64,000 nucleotides of DNA from Otis tarda (GCA_026413225.1 CM048557.1:62001-126000), one strand, 5' to 3'; positions 23,639 through 33,625 are shown, numbered from the stretch's first letter. Notes: a model not told the origin generated them from the sequence alone. Program-made: numbers and translations.

Positions 23639-24355
23639 TGTTGTGGTTTTGTTTAGTGAGGGGTGGACCTAAGGTGATAGCTTCTGTAGGAAACTGCTAG
23701 AAGTCGCTCCCCTTTGTTCAGTGGACTCGGCCATGCCTAGGGCGGACCTGCTGCTGGCCAAGGCCGAGCTGATCGTAGCAGAATGTTCCGTGATAACGCC
23801 TCTGCAATAACGTATTTAAGAAGGGGAAAACAGAAAAAAAAGAGAGGAGAGAAGATGTGAAGAAGCTGAGCAGGGGCAGAGGCACAGAGGGGGAGGCGCA
23901 GGCCTCATGGGCCTTGCAGGCCTCACCCTCTGGCCTCTCGCCAGGGGGCCGACTGGGCCCAAATCGGTCCGGCCCGGCTGCAAGAAGTGGAGAGGAGATG
24001 AGAAGAGATTAAGATGTAAAAAGGATCCTGAGAGACATCTGTCAGCCTGTTGTGAGGAACGGCTGCAGATGCCAAGGTAAGTGAAGAAGGAGGGGAGGAG
24101 TAATGCAGCTCCTGGCCAAGATTCCCCTGCAGCCTGTGGTGATGACCACGGTGGAGCAGGTTGTCCCCCTGCAGCCCACGGAGGTCCACGGAGGAGCAGA
24201 GATCCACTTGGAGCCCGTGAAGGACCCCGTACCGGGGGAGGTGGATGCCTGAAGGCGGCTGTGGCCCGTGGAGGGCCCGCTGGGACAGCCGTTCTGGAGA
24301 GACTGCACCCCGTGGAAGAGATGACCCATGCCGGAGCAGTTTCAGGAAGGACTGA
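23639..24355 (+). mobile_element. Nested avian-type ERV LTR, 3'-truncated
   Basis: It begins near TGTTGTGGTTTTG and contains GCTGGCCAAGGCCGAGC, a TATTTAAGAAGGGG promoter and a GC-rich body of degenerate ~30-bp repeats built on GTGGAGCAGG and CAGCCCACGGAGG. I recognise this composition from LTRs abundant in bird genomes. The unit ends without a clear CA terminus at ~24,355, where integrase sequence resumes on the other strand. It replaces the integrase core and env of the host provirus, so insertion was accompanied or followed by deletion. The family assignment is from memory and needs a library search. Confidence 0.7.
23813..23820 (+). promoter_or_regulatory. TATA-like box of the nested LTR
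   Basis: TATTTAAG followed by AAGGGGAAAA, about 175 bp from the LTR start, sits where the U3 promoter of this LTR type is expected. Confidence 0.55.
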
Positions 24356-24740
24356 ATGTTGTCCCGGACCATTGTCCTTTCCGATTTTTCCAAGTTTTGG
24401 CCCTTTTACAACTTTAGGATTAGTCTGGAGACAAAGATCACATTGTTGAGTTACGTGTCTAAAAGGTAGTGTATAAGTTTCGCGCTATTATGTTCCTGAT
24501 GAGACGTTTATATAGGGCTTTTGCCCCCCAGTGTCCTTTTCTATGTTCTTCTCGGACTACTGACCGTATCATGTAGGAGGGAATTACTACCCTCCTGTGT
24601 GAGGTTATGGCCCACCCTTCCTCATTATATGATCCCTTTAGATCATTAATAAGTTTGCGGTCTTCCTTTGTGTATTCTGGTTTACCTCCTAGAAACACCT
24701 GTCCATCAGGTATTAGCCCACCCCCTACCTTGATTGTTTC
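24356..24740 (-). pseudogene. pol (IN): Proviral integrase, N-terminal zinc-binding part only
   Basis: Integrase joins viral DNA to host DNA. Only the N-terminal HHCC zinc domain and the following linker are left. The paired histidines are seen in EEHRKGHWGAKALYKRL and the paired cysteines in CDLC (24,431-24,442). A one-base frameshift at ~24,460 separates the two halves. The linker runs to ~24,356, a few residues before the catalytic core should start, and is cut by the nested LTR. The D,D-35-E core and C-terminal domain are absent. It follows RNase H directly, as in pol polyproteins. Confidence 0.8.
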
Positions 24741-25161
24741 TCTAGCTGCTTGTTTTGCTTTCCTATCTGCCATTTCATTTCCTCTTTCCAATTCTGTGCT
24801 CACTTTCTGGTGTGCTTTAATATGCATAATTGCTACCTTTTTTGGGAAGTTGGACTGCATTCAGGAGTTTCAAAATCTCTTCTGCGTGTTTGATGGTTTT
24901 TCCATGAGAATTTAACAGTCCTCTTTCCTTCCATATTGCTCCATGGGCATGTACCACCCCAAAGGCGTATTTAGAGTCAGTCCAAATGTTTACAGTCCTT
25001 CCCTGGGCTCTCTCCAGGGCTCGGGTAAGGGCTATGATCTCGGCCTTCTGGGCTGAGATGTCGTCTGATAGTGCCCTGGACTCTATCACCTTTTCGAAAG
25101 TGGTAACAGCATATCTGGAATGTTGCCTTCCATTTAACATATAGCTGCTTCCATCGGTGAC
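24741..25161 (-). pseudogene. pol (RNase H): Proviral RNase H domain, broken
   Basis: RNase H degrades the RNA strand during reverse transcription. The first acidic residue is in TDGSS (Asp at 25,153-25,155), a second site is in QKAEIIALTRAL, the third in NIWTDSKYAFGVV (Asp at 24,976-24,978), and the C-terminal part carries ERGNEMADRKAKQAA. The domain order matches gammaretroviral pol. A frameshift near 24,845, just before the helix preceding MADRKAKQ, breaks it, and a nonsense codon at 25,162-25,164 separates it from the RT connection. No function can remain. Confidence 0.85.
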
Positions 25162-26640
25162 TCAATGTTCGGCTCCATCGATAGGGACATCTTTAAGATC
25201 CGTTCGACTAGAATACGTGGCTTCAATTTTTTCCAAGCAGTCATGTCTCACCGGCTCCCCAATGTTCCCATCAAGGAATGAGGCCAGATTGATGATGTTT
25301 GTGGTCACGATTTCAACATCATCCTGTTCAACCATTATAGCTTGATATTTCAGGAACCTTTGTGGGGAAAGCCAATGCCCTCCTTTTGCTTCAAGGAATG
25401 CAGATACAGTATGGGAAACTAGGACAGTCATTTTCTGGCCTAGAGTGAACTTTCGGGCTTCTTGAATGTTTAGAATGACAGCGGCATCCAGCTGTTTGGA
25501 GAAGTATGCTACCGCCCATCTGTATGGTCCCAAATCTTGTGCCAATATTCCTAGTGCCATTCCTTGTTTTTCGTGGGAAAATAGCAAAAATGGCTTAGTC
25601 ACATCAGGAAGTCCCAATGCTGGTGCCGACATCAGGGCTTTCTTCAGCTGATGGAAGGCTCGATCTGACTCAGCATCCCACTGGAGATCCTTTTGGTTAG
25701 CTGCTATCAGGGAATATAGTGGCTTAACAAGCAGACCATAGTCACCTATCCAAAGTCGGCACCACCCCATCATTCCTAAGAATGTCCGTAGTTCCTTTAT
25801 AGTTCATGATCGGGGGAGGGGATATGGCCTCTTTCCGGGCTTGTCCTAGGATCCGTTGTTTGGCACTGATCTCGTACCCCAGGCACGTGACCTGGGGTTG
25901 TAACAACACCTGTGCCTTTTTCTTAGAAACCCAATATCCCTGTAGTCCCAGGAAATTTAACAGACTCACGGTCCAAATGACACAGGATTCTTCGTTTCTG
26001 GTTGCAATAAGAAGGTCATCTACATATTGTAACGCCTTCCCTTCTTCTGATGGTGGTTCCCATGATTCCAAGTCCTTTGCTAGCTGATTCCCAAAAATTG
26101 TGGGGCTATTTTTGAACCCCTGCGGCAACACCGTCCATGTGAGCTGTGTCTTTCGACCACTTTTGGGATTTTCCTGTGCGAAACCAAAAATTTTCTGTCT
26201 GGCTTCATGGACAGGGAGGCAAAAGAAAGCATCTTTTAAATCTAGGACGGTAAACCAACATAATCAGGTTTTAGTGTGGTTAATAGGGTACAGGGGTTAG
26301 CTACCACAGGGTATAGGTCCTCTGTTCTTTTGTTGATGGCTCTTAAGTCTTGAACTATCCTATAGGACCCATCAGGTTTCTTAACTGGAAGGATAGGTGT
26401 ATTGAATTCTGACTCACATTCTTTTAGTAGGCTTAGTTCTATGAACCGCTCTATGAGTGGACAAATTCCTTCCCTATCTTCCCTTTTCAGTGAGTATTGT
26501 TTGATCCTTATGGCACTCTGTCCCTCCTTTATTATTGGTGGTGCTTTCTTTGCTCCTCCCAGTATATCGGTTGCCCAGACTCCGGGATATACTTGGTCAA
26601 CAATTCTTGCACCAATTTCTCCTGTTGCAGGGGTACTGAC
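25162..26640 (-). pseudogene. pol (RT): Proviral reverse transcriptase, broken
   Basis: The RNA/DNA-dependent DNA polymerase of the provirus. In order: N-terminal VWATDILGGAKKAPP, fingers with LPVKKPDGSYRIVQDLR, a palm with LPQGFKNSP and the catalytic YVDD (26,015-26,026), then a thumb/connection with MMGWCRLWIGDYG and the conserved WDAESDRAFHQLKKAL. Length is normal for a gammaretroviral RT. One frameshift at ~26,255-26,262 falls just before the first palm aspartate motif. Another at ~25,795 falls between palm and connection. An in-frame UGA at 25,162-25,164 ends it. The active-site residues are intact, so inactivation is by frame loss. Confidence 0.92.
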
Positions 26641-26997
26641 CAAGGATAGACTCATAATTTGACCGTATTGGTGATCATTTACCTCCAGAGTAACTTTCCC
26701 TTGCTTAAATTTGATTGTTGCTTCTAGTTGTTCTAATAAATCCCTACCAAGAAGTGCCTTTGGAGAATTTGGCATATACAGAAATTTATGGATCCCCACT
26801 TGCTTCCCCAATTTGTATTTTAAGGGTCTGCAAAAGTAAGCCTCTTCAGTCTGGCCTGTCACACCTTTCACTGTAAGATAATCATTCTCCACAGGCATCA
26901 AAGCTTGATTCAGAACCGAATAAGTCGCTCCCGTGTCTACTAAAAACTGGATTTCTTTTTGTTCTTCCCCTAACTTTATTTTTACTAAGTCGGGTAG
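26641..26997 (-). pseudogene. pol (PR): Proviral aspartic protease
   Basis: Retroviral proteases mature Gag and Gag-Pol as homodimers. The catalytic triad is DTG at 26,929-26,937 within FLVDTGATYSVL. The flap region is less clear, and the conserved C-terminal LLGRDLLEQLEATIKF is present. The frame is open from the gag-pol stop through the protease into the RT N-terminus, so this is the best-preserved piece of the provirus, about 120 residues as in gammaretroviruses. It is a fragment without an intact polyprotein and is classed as a pseudogene. Confidence 0.88.
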
Positions 26998-27000
26998 TCA
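26998..27000 (-). other. In-frame UGA at the gag-pol boundary
   Basis: After the nucleocapsid end (AHLDEEN) a TGA lies in the same frame as the protease (LPDLVKIKLGEE). Gammaretroviruses express pol by readthrough of one stop at this position, usually UAG. Whether UGA was the original signal or a later change cannot be told from one copy. Confidence 0.75.
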
Positions 27001-27543
27001 ATTTTCTTCATCCAAGTGAGCTACCGTCTTCCCTTGATTATTGCGCCACCTAGCTTTTCTTTGGCGCTCTGGGCACTCGTTCTTCCAGTGTCCGCTCTTT
27101 TTTATAGATCGCACATTGATTCCTACCCAGAGGCGTCAGGCCACGCCTTGGTTTAACTTTAAATTTCCGATATTCATTTTCTCTTACCACTGCTAGTATT
27201 TTCTTCTGGTCTCGCCCGTAACTTTCCTCTCGATTGCTAAATATTCTCCGTGCTTCTTCTAATAACCTTTCTAAGGCTCTATTTTCAGGAGGACTTAGTT
27301 TTTGCAATTTACGCCTAATATCCCCTTGTGATTGTCTCAAAAAGAGGGATATTAGTTGCTGTGCGCCTACCTCTGAATTCGGCTCTAGAGATGTGTGCCG
27401 GCACATGGCATCTCTGTCGGTCTAGGAACTCGAAGGGCATTTCAGAAGGACCCTGTCTGAACACAAATAACATTGCCTAATTTATTGTTCTGGGAATTGC
27501 TTTTTCCATCCCTCTGAATATCCATTCCTGGTATGCCTGTAAC
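27001..27543 (-). pseudogene. gag: Proviral gag, C-terminal capsid and nucleocapsid
   Basis: Gag builds the virus particle. What remains is the capsid C-terminal domain (RQGPSEMPFEFLDR; then GAQQLISLFLRQSQGDIRRK), a charged helix PPENRALERLLEEARRIF, and one CCHC-type zinc knuckle region beginning GRNQCAIYKK. Breaks: a stop and frameshift near 27,425 in capsid, and a frameshift at ~27,075-27,090 inside the knuckle, where the second cysteine also reads Tyr. The fragment stops at ~27,543 at the satellite junction, so matrix, p12-like and N-terminal capsid are gone. It is in frame with the UGA and pol downstream. Confidence 0.85.
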
Positions 27544-27592
27544 CAGAGCCGGCACACTGGCTGTTAGCGTCTACTTGGAACCAGCCGCGCAG
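27544..27592 (-). repeat. Partial inverted segment at the provirus junction
   Basis: CAGAGCCGGCACACTGGC through GAACCAGCCGCGCAG is the terminal part of an inverted cassette, cut by the provirus. The next cassette end is 1,322 bp away. Confidence 0.8.
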
Positions 27593-28264
27593 AAAAGCGC
27601 AGGTGCTAAAAAGCGCACGTGAGGAGCAGTACGGGCTTACAGAGCAGCCGTTTCTCATGTTGGAGAGTCGCCAGGCATCCACACTATAAAGTGCCTCACT
27701 TCCCTGGACAGCTTGGAGAACGCGATTGTAGCTGTTCAGGAAAGCACAGAGATACAATGTTCGTGTGCCTTTAGGGCTGCTAGCAAGAAGACTCCGGAGA
27801 ATGCACTTCTCGTGTAGCGGTGATAATCCGCTCTTCGTCGGCTGGAGAACGACTTCCTTCTGTGCGGCTGGTTCCAAGTTGACGGTAAACTGCCAGTGTG
27901 CGGGCTCTGTAAGATAGTGAAGAGGCTCGACGTTTGTGTGTACGTAGATCTGCTAGAAAGCGCACGTGAGGAGCAGGAAGGGCTTTCAGAGCAGCCTGTT
28001 CTCGTGTTGGAGAGTTGCCAGACATCCACACTTTCAGTGCCTCATTTCCCTGGACAGCTTGCAAAAGACATGATTGTAGTTGTCCCAGCGCAAGCTGATC
28101 AGGAAAGCACAAAGATACAATGTTCGTGTGCCTTTAGGGCTGCTAGCAAGAAGATTCCGGAGAATGCACTTCTCGTGTAGCGGCGATCATCCGCTCTTTG
28201 TCGGCTGGAGAACGAATTCCTTCTGCGCGGCTGGTTCCAATTTCCCTGGACTGCTTGGAAAGTT

Positions 28265-28914
28265 CCTTCTCCGGAGTCTTCTTGCTAGCAGCCATAAAGG
28301 CACACGAACATTGTAGCTCTGTGCTTTCCTGAACAGCTTGCGCTGGGACAGCTACAATCGTGTATTTTCCAAGCTGTCCAGAGAAATGAGGCACTGAAAA
28401 TGTGGATGTCTGGCGACTCTCTAAGACGAAAACCAGCTGCTCTGAAAGCCCTTCCTGCTCCTCACGTGCGCTTTCTGCAGATCTACGGACACACAAACGT
28501 CGAGCCTCTTCATTATCCTACACAGATAGCACACTGGCAGGTACGGTCAACTTGGAACGAGCCGAGCAGAAGGAAGTCGTCCTCTATTCGAGGAAGAGCG
28601 GATGATGGCCGTTACACGAGAAGGGCGTTCTCCGGAGTCTTCTTGCTAGCAGCCCTAAAGGCACACGAACATTGTAGCTCTGTGCTTTCCTGAACAGCTA
28701 CAATCGCGTTCTCCAAGCTGTCCAGGGAAGTGAGGCACTTTATAGTGCGGATGTTTGGCGACTCACCAACACCAGAACAGGCTGCTCTGAAAACCCTTCT
28801 TGCTCCTCACGTGCGCTTTCTGCAGATCTACGGACACACAAACGTCGAGCCTCTTCACTATCCTACAGAGCCGGCACACTGGCTGTTACCGCCTACTTGG
28901 AACCAGCCGCGCAG
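28265..28914 (-). repeat. Inverted cassette 1, long, with flipped 98-bp spacer
   Basis: It differs from all later cassettes. The spacer at 28,167-28,264 reads CACTTCTCGTGTAGCGG to GCTTGGAAAGTT, continuing the forward array, and the sequence inverts at CCTTCTCCGG (28,265). The later cassettes contain the reverse complement of this spacer (about 7 differences in 98 bp). The inverted stretch is ~650 bp instead of ~402 bp. Confidence 0.85.
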
Positions 28915-29286
28915 AAAAGCGCAGGTGCTAAAAAGCGCACGTGAGGAGCAGTACGGGCTTACAGAGCAGCCGTTTCTCATGTTGGAGAGTCGCCAGGCAT
29001 CCACACTATAAAGTGCCTCACTTCCCTGGACAGCTTGAAGAACGCGATTGTAGCTGTTCAGGAAAGCACAGAGATACAATGTTCGTGTGCCTTTAGGGCT
29101 GTAGCAAGAAGGCTCCGGAGAAGACACGTCTCGTGTAGCGGCCATCATCCGCGGTTCGTTGGAAAGAGGACGTCTTCCTTCTGCGCAGCTGGTTCCAAGT
29201 TGACAGTACCTGCAAGTGTGCTATCTGTGTAGGATAGTGAAGAGGCTCGACGTTTGTGTGTCCGTAGATCTGCAGAAAGCGCACGT

Positions 29287-29646
29287 GAGGAGCAGGAAGG
29301 GCTTTCAGAGCAGCCTGTTCTCATGTTGGAGAGTCGCCAGGAATCCGCACTTTCAGTGCCTCATTTCCCTGGACAGCTTGCAAAATACACGATTGTAGCT
29401 GTCCCAGCGCAAGCTGATCAGGAAAGCACAGAGCTACAATGTTCGTGTGCCTTTAGGGCTGTAGCAAGAAGGCTCCGGAGAAGACACTTCTCGTGTAGCG
29501 GCGATCATCCGCGTTTCGTTGGAAAGAGGACGTCTTCCTTCTGCGCGGCTGGTTCCAAGTTGACAGTACCTGCAAGTGTTCTATCTGTGTAGGATAGTGA
29601 AGAGGCTCGACGTTTGTGTGTCCGTAGATCTGCAGAAAGCGCACGT
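29287..29646 (+). repeat. Representative array-2 dimer (half B then half A)
   Basis: Half B is about 29,287-29,475 and half A about 29,476-29,646. The conserved GGAG core is at 29,289 in B, 29,477 in A and 29,649 in the next B, giving 188 + 172 bp. The CENP-B-box-like site of half A is at 29,514-29,530. Confidence 0.88.
29514..29530 (+). other. CENP-B-box-like 17-mer in half A
   Basis: TTTCGTTGGAAAGAGGA agrees with the mammalian CENP-B box (YTTCGTTGGAARCGGGA) at 15 of 17 positions; both mismatches lie in the CGGG part needed for binding. Identical copies are at 47,106-47,122, 52,421-52,437, 52,779-52,795, 58,207-58,223 and 61,945-61,961. Sister copies beginning GTTCGTTGG are at 29,154 and near 35,910, 37,239, 42,307 and 44,340. 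No binding is shown. Confidence 0.5.
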
Positions 29647-29843
29647 GAGGAGCAGGAAGGGCTTTCAGAGCAGCCTGTTCTCATGTTGGAGAGTTGCCAG
29701 ACATCCACACTTTCAGTGCCTCATTTCCCTGGACAGCTTGCAAAACGCGATTGTAGCTGTCCCAGCGCAAGCTGATCAGGAAAGCACAGAGATACAATGT
29801 TCCTGTGCCTTTATGGCTGCTAGCAAGAAGACTCCGGAGAAGG

Positions 29844-30246
29844 AACTTTCCAAGCAGTCCAGGGAAATTGGAACCAGCCGCACAGAAGGAAGACGTCCTC
29901 TAGCCGACCAACAGCGGATGATCGCCGCTACACGAGATGTGCCTTCTCCGACTCTTCTTGCTAGCAGCCCTAAAGGCACACGAACATTGTAGCTCTGTGC
30001 TTTCCTGAACAGCTTGCCCTGGGACAGCTACAATCGCGTTCTCCAAGCTGTTCAGGGAAGTGAGGCACTTTATAGTGCGGATGTTTGGCGACTCTCCAAC
30101 ACCAGAACAGGCTGCTCTGAAAGCCCTTCCTGCTCCTTCACGTGCGCTTTTTAGCAGATCTACGGACACACAAACGTCGAGCCTCTTCACTATCCTACAG
30201 AGCCGGCACACTGGCTGTTACCGTCTACTTGGAACCAGCCGCGCAG
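29844..30246 (-). repeat. Inverted cassette 2
   Basis: Spacer 29,844-29,941 (98 bp), then the inverted arm from CCTTCTCCGACTC to GCCGCGCAG. It ends 1,332 bp after the previous one (n = 1). Confidence 0.92.
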
Positions 30247-31532
30247 AAAAGCGCAGGTGCTAAAAAGCGCACGTGAGGAGCAGTACGGGCTTACAGAGCA
30301 GCCGTTTCTCATGTTGGAGAGTCGCCAGGCATCCACACTATAAAGTGCCTCACTTCCCTGGACAGCTTGGAGAACGCGATTGTAGCTGTTCAGGAAAGCA
30401 CAGAGATACAATGTTCGTGTGCCTTTAGGGCTGTAGCAAGAGGGCTCCGGAGAAGACACTTCTCGTGTAGCGGCCATCATCCGCGGTTCGTCGGAAAGAG
30501 GACGTCTTCCTTCTGCGCAGCTGGTTCCAAGTTGACAGTACCTGCCAGTGTGCTATCTGTGTAGGATAGTGAAGAGGCTCGACGTTTGTGTGTCCGTAGA
30601 TCTGCAGAAAGCGCACGTGAGGAGCAGGAAGGGCTTTCAGAGCAGCCTGTTCTCATGTTGGAGAGTTGCCAGACATCCACACTATAAAGTGCCTCATTTC
30701 CCTGGACAGCTTGCAAAAGACATGATTGTAGCTGTCACCAGGGCAAGCTGATCAGGAAAGCACAGAGCTACAATGTTCGTGTGCCTTTATGGCTCTAGCA
30801 AGAAGGCTCCGGAGAAGCCACTTCTCGTGTAGCGGCCATCATCCGCTGTTGGTCGGAAAGAGGACGTCTTCCTTCTGCGCGGCTGGTTTCAAGTTGACCG
30901 TACCTGCCCGTGTGCTATCTGTGTAGGATAGTGAAGAGGCTCGACGTTTGTGTGTCCGTAGATCTGCTAAAAAGCGCACGTGAGGAGCAGGAAGGGCTTT
31001 CAGAGCAGCCTGTTCTCATGTTGGAGAGTTGCCAGACATCCACACTTTCAGTGCCTCATTTCCCTGGACAGCTTGGAAAACGCGATTGTAGCTGTCCCAG
31101 CGCAAGCTGATCAGGAAAGCACAGACATACAATGTTCGTGTGCCTTTAGGGCTGTAGCAAGAAGACTCCGGAGAAGGCACTTCTCGTGTAGCGGCCATCA
31201 TCCGCTCTTCGTTGAATAGAGGACGACTTCCTTCTGCGCGGCTCGTTCCAAGTTGACGGTAAGTGTGTCTGCTCTGTAGGATAGTGAAGAGGCTCGACGT
31301 TTGTGTGTCCGTAGATCTGCAGAAAGCGCACGTGAGGAGCAGGAAGGGCTTTCAGAGCAGCCTGTTCTCATGTTGGAGAGTTGCCAGACATCCACACTTT
31401 CAGTGCCTCATTTCCCTGGACAGCTTGCAAAAGACAAGATTGTAGCTGTCCCAGCGCAAGCTGATCAGGAAAGCACAGAGCTACAATGTTCGTGTGCCTT
31501 TATGGCTGCTAGCAAGAAGACTCCGGAGAAGG

Positions 31533-31933
31533 AACTTTCCAAGCAGTCCAGGGAAATTGGAACCAGCCACGCAGAAGGAAGACGTCCTCTGGCCGACCAA
31601 CAGCGGATGATCGCCGCTACACGAGATGTGCCTTCTCCGACTCTTCTTGCTAGCAGCCCTAAAGGCACACGAACATTGTAGCTCTGTGCTTTCCTGAACA
31701 GCTTGCGCTGGGACAGCTACAATCGCGTTCTCCAAGCTGTTCAGGGAAGTGAGGCACTTTATAGTGCGGATGTTTGGCGACTCTCCAACACCAGAACTGG
31801 CTGCTCTGAAAGCCCTCCTGCTCCTCACGTGCGCTTTTTAGCAGATCTACGGACACACAAACGTCGAGCATCTTCACTATCCTACAGAGCCGGCACACTG
31901 GCTGTTACCGTCTACTTGGAACCAGCCGCGCAG
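31533..31933 (-). repeat. Inverted cassette 3
   Basis: It ends 1,687 bp after the previous one (n = 2). It shares a single-base-shorter AAGCCCTCCTGC tract (others AAGCCCTTCCTGC) with cassettes 5 and 9. Confidence 0.92.
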
Positions 31934-33222
31934 AAAAGCGCAGGTGCTAAAAAGCGCACGTGAGGAGCAGTACGGGCTTACAGAGCAGCCGTTTCTCATG
32001 TTGGAGAGTCGCCAGGCATCCACACTATAAAGTGCCTCACTTCCCTGGACAGCTTGGAGAACGCGATTGTAGCTGTTCAGGAAAGCACAGAGATACAATG
32101 TTCGTGTGCTTTAATGGCTGTAGCTAGAAGGCTCCGGAGAAGACACGTCTCGTGTAGCGGCGATCATCCGCGGTTCGTCGGAAAGAGGACGTCTTCCTTC
32201 TGCGCAGCTGGTTCCAAGTTGACAGTACTTGCCAGTGTGCTATCTGTGTAGGATAGTGAAGAGGCTCGACGTTTGTGTGTCCGTAGATCTGTTAAAAAGC
32301 GCACGTGAGGAGCAGGAAGGGCTTTCAGAGCAGCCTGTTCTCATGTTGGAGAGTTGCCAGACATCAACACTTTCAGTGCCTCATTTCCCTGGACAGCTTG
32401 CAAAAGACATGATTGAGGCTGTCCCAGCGCAAGCTGATCATCAAAACACAGAGCTACAATGTTCGTGTGCCTTTAGGGCTGTAGCAAGAAGGCTCCGGAG
32501 AAGACACTTCTCGTGTAGCGGCGATCATCCGCTGTTGGTCGGAAAGAGGACGTCTTCCTTCTGCGCGGCTGTTTCCAAGTTGACCGTACCTGCCAGTGTG
32601 CTATCTGTGTAGGATAGTGAAGAGGCTCGACGTTTGTGTGTCCGTAGATCTGTTAAAAAGCGCACGTGAGGAGCAGGAAGGGCTTTCAGTGCAGCCTGTT
32701 CTCATGTTGGAGAGTTGCCAGACATCCACACTTTCAGTGCCTCATTTCCCTGGACAGCTTGCAAAACGCGATTGTAGCTGTCCCAGCGCAAGCTGATCAG
32801 GAAAGCACAGAGATACAATGTTCGTGTGCCTTTAGGGCTGTAGCAAGAAGACTCCGGAGAAGGCACTTCTCGTGTAGCGGCCATCATCCGCTCTTCGTTG
32901 AATAGAGGACGACTTCCTTCTGCGCGGCTCGTTCCAAATTGACGGTAAGTGTAAGTGTGTCAGCTCTGTAGGATAGTGAAGAGGCTCGACGTTTGTGTGT
33001 CCGTAGATCTGCAGAAAGCGCACGTGAGGAGCAGGAAGGGCTTTCAGAGCAGCCTGTTCTCATGTTGGAGAGTTGCCAGACATCCACACTTTCAGTGCCT
33101 CATTTCCCTGGACAGCTTGCAAAACGCGATTGTAGCTGTCCCAGCGCAAGCTGATCAGGAAAGCACAGAGCTACAATGTTCGTGTGCCTTTATGGCTGCT
33201 AGCAAGAAGACTCCGGAGAAGG

Positions 33223-33625
33223 AACTTTCCAAGCAGTCCAGGGAAATTGGAACCAGCCGCACAGAAGGAAGACGTCCTCTAGCCGACCAACAGCGGATGA
33301 TCGCCGCTACACGAGATGTGCCTTCTCCGACTCTTCTTGCTAGCAGCCCTAAAGGCACACGAACATTGTAGCTCTGTGCTTTCCTGGAACAGCTTGCCCT
33401 GGGACAGCTACAATCGCGTTCTCCAAGCTGTTCAGGGAAGTGAGGCACTTTATAGTGCGGATGTTTGGCGACTCTCCAACACCAGAACTGGCTGCTCTGA
33501 AAGCCCTTCCTGCTCCTTCACGTGCGCTTTTAGCAGATCTACGGACACACAAACGTCGAGCCTCTTCACTATCCTACAGAGCCGGCACACTGGCTGTTAC
33601 CGTCTACTTGGAACCAGCCGCGCAG
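33223..33625 (-). repeat. Inverted cassette 4
   Basis: Reference copy for the geometry: left arm ~32,920-33,222, spacer 33,223-33,320, right arm 33,321-~33,625. It ends 1,692 bp after the previous one (n = 2). Confidence 0.93.

Larger units (their letters stand above)
22883..27543 (-). mobile_element. Truncated gammaretrovirus-like endogenous retrovirus
   Basis: Read on the minus strand the order is gag (partial), in-frame UGA, protease, reverse transcriptase, RNase H, integrase zinc finger, foreign LTR, polypurine tract, 3' LTR. Protein features are class I (gammaretrovirus-like): a gag capsid/nucleocapsid region with QGDIRRKLQKL, a stop codon in frame between gag and pol, protease LVDTGA, and RT LPQGFKNSP and YVDD. 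The element ends inside capsid at ~27,543, where array 2 starts abruptly, so the 5' LTR, primer-binding site and matrix are missing. The integrase core and env are absent. At least seven frameshifts or stops make it non-functional. It sits at the junction of two related satellites. Loss of its 5' half by exchange within the array is inference. Confidence 0.9.

Noticed and set aside
23923..24393. 156-codon open frame on the minus strand
   Set aside because: It joins a short antisense-LTR frame to integrase linker sequence out of frame; composition-driven.
24081..24449. 122-codon open frame on the plus strand
   Set aside because: It lies in the GC-rich degenerate repeats of the nested LTR and runs into antisense integrase. 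No recognisable protein.
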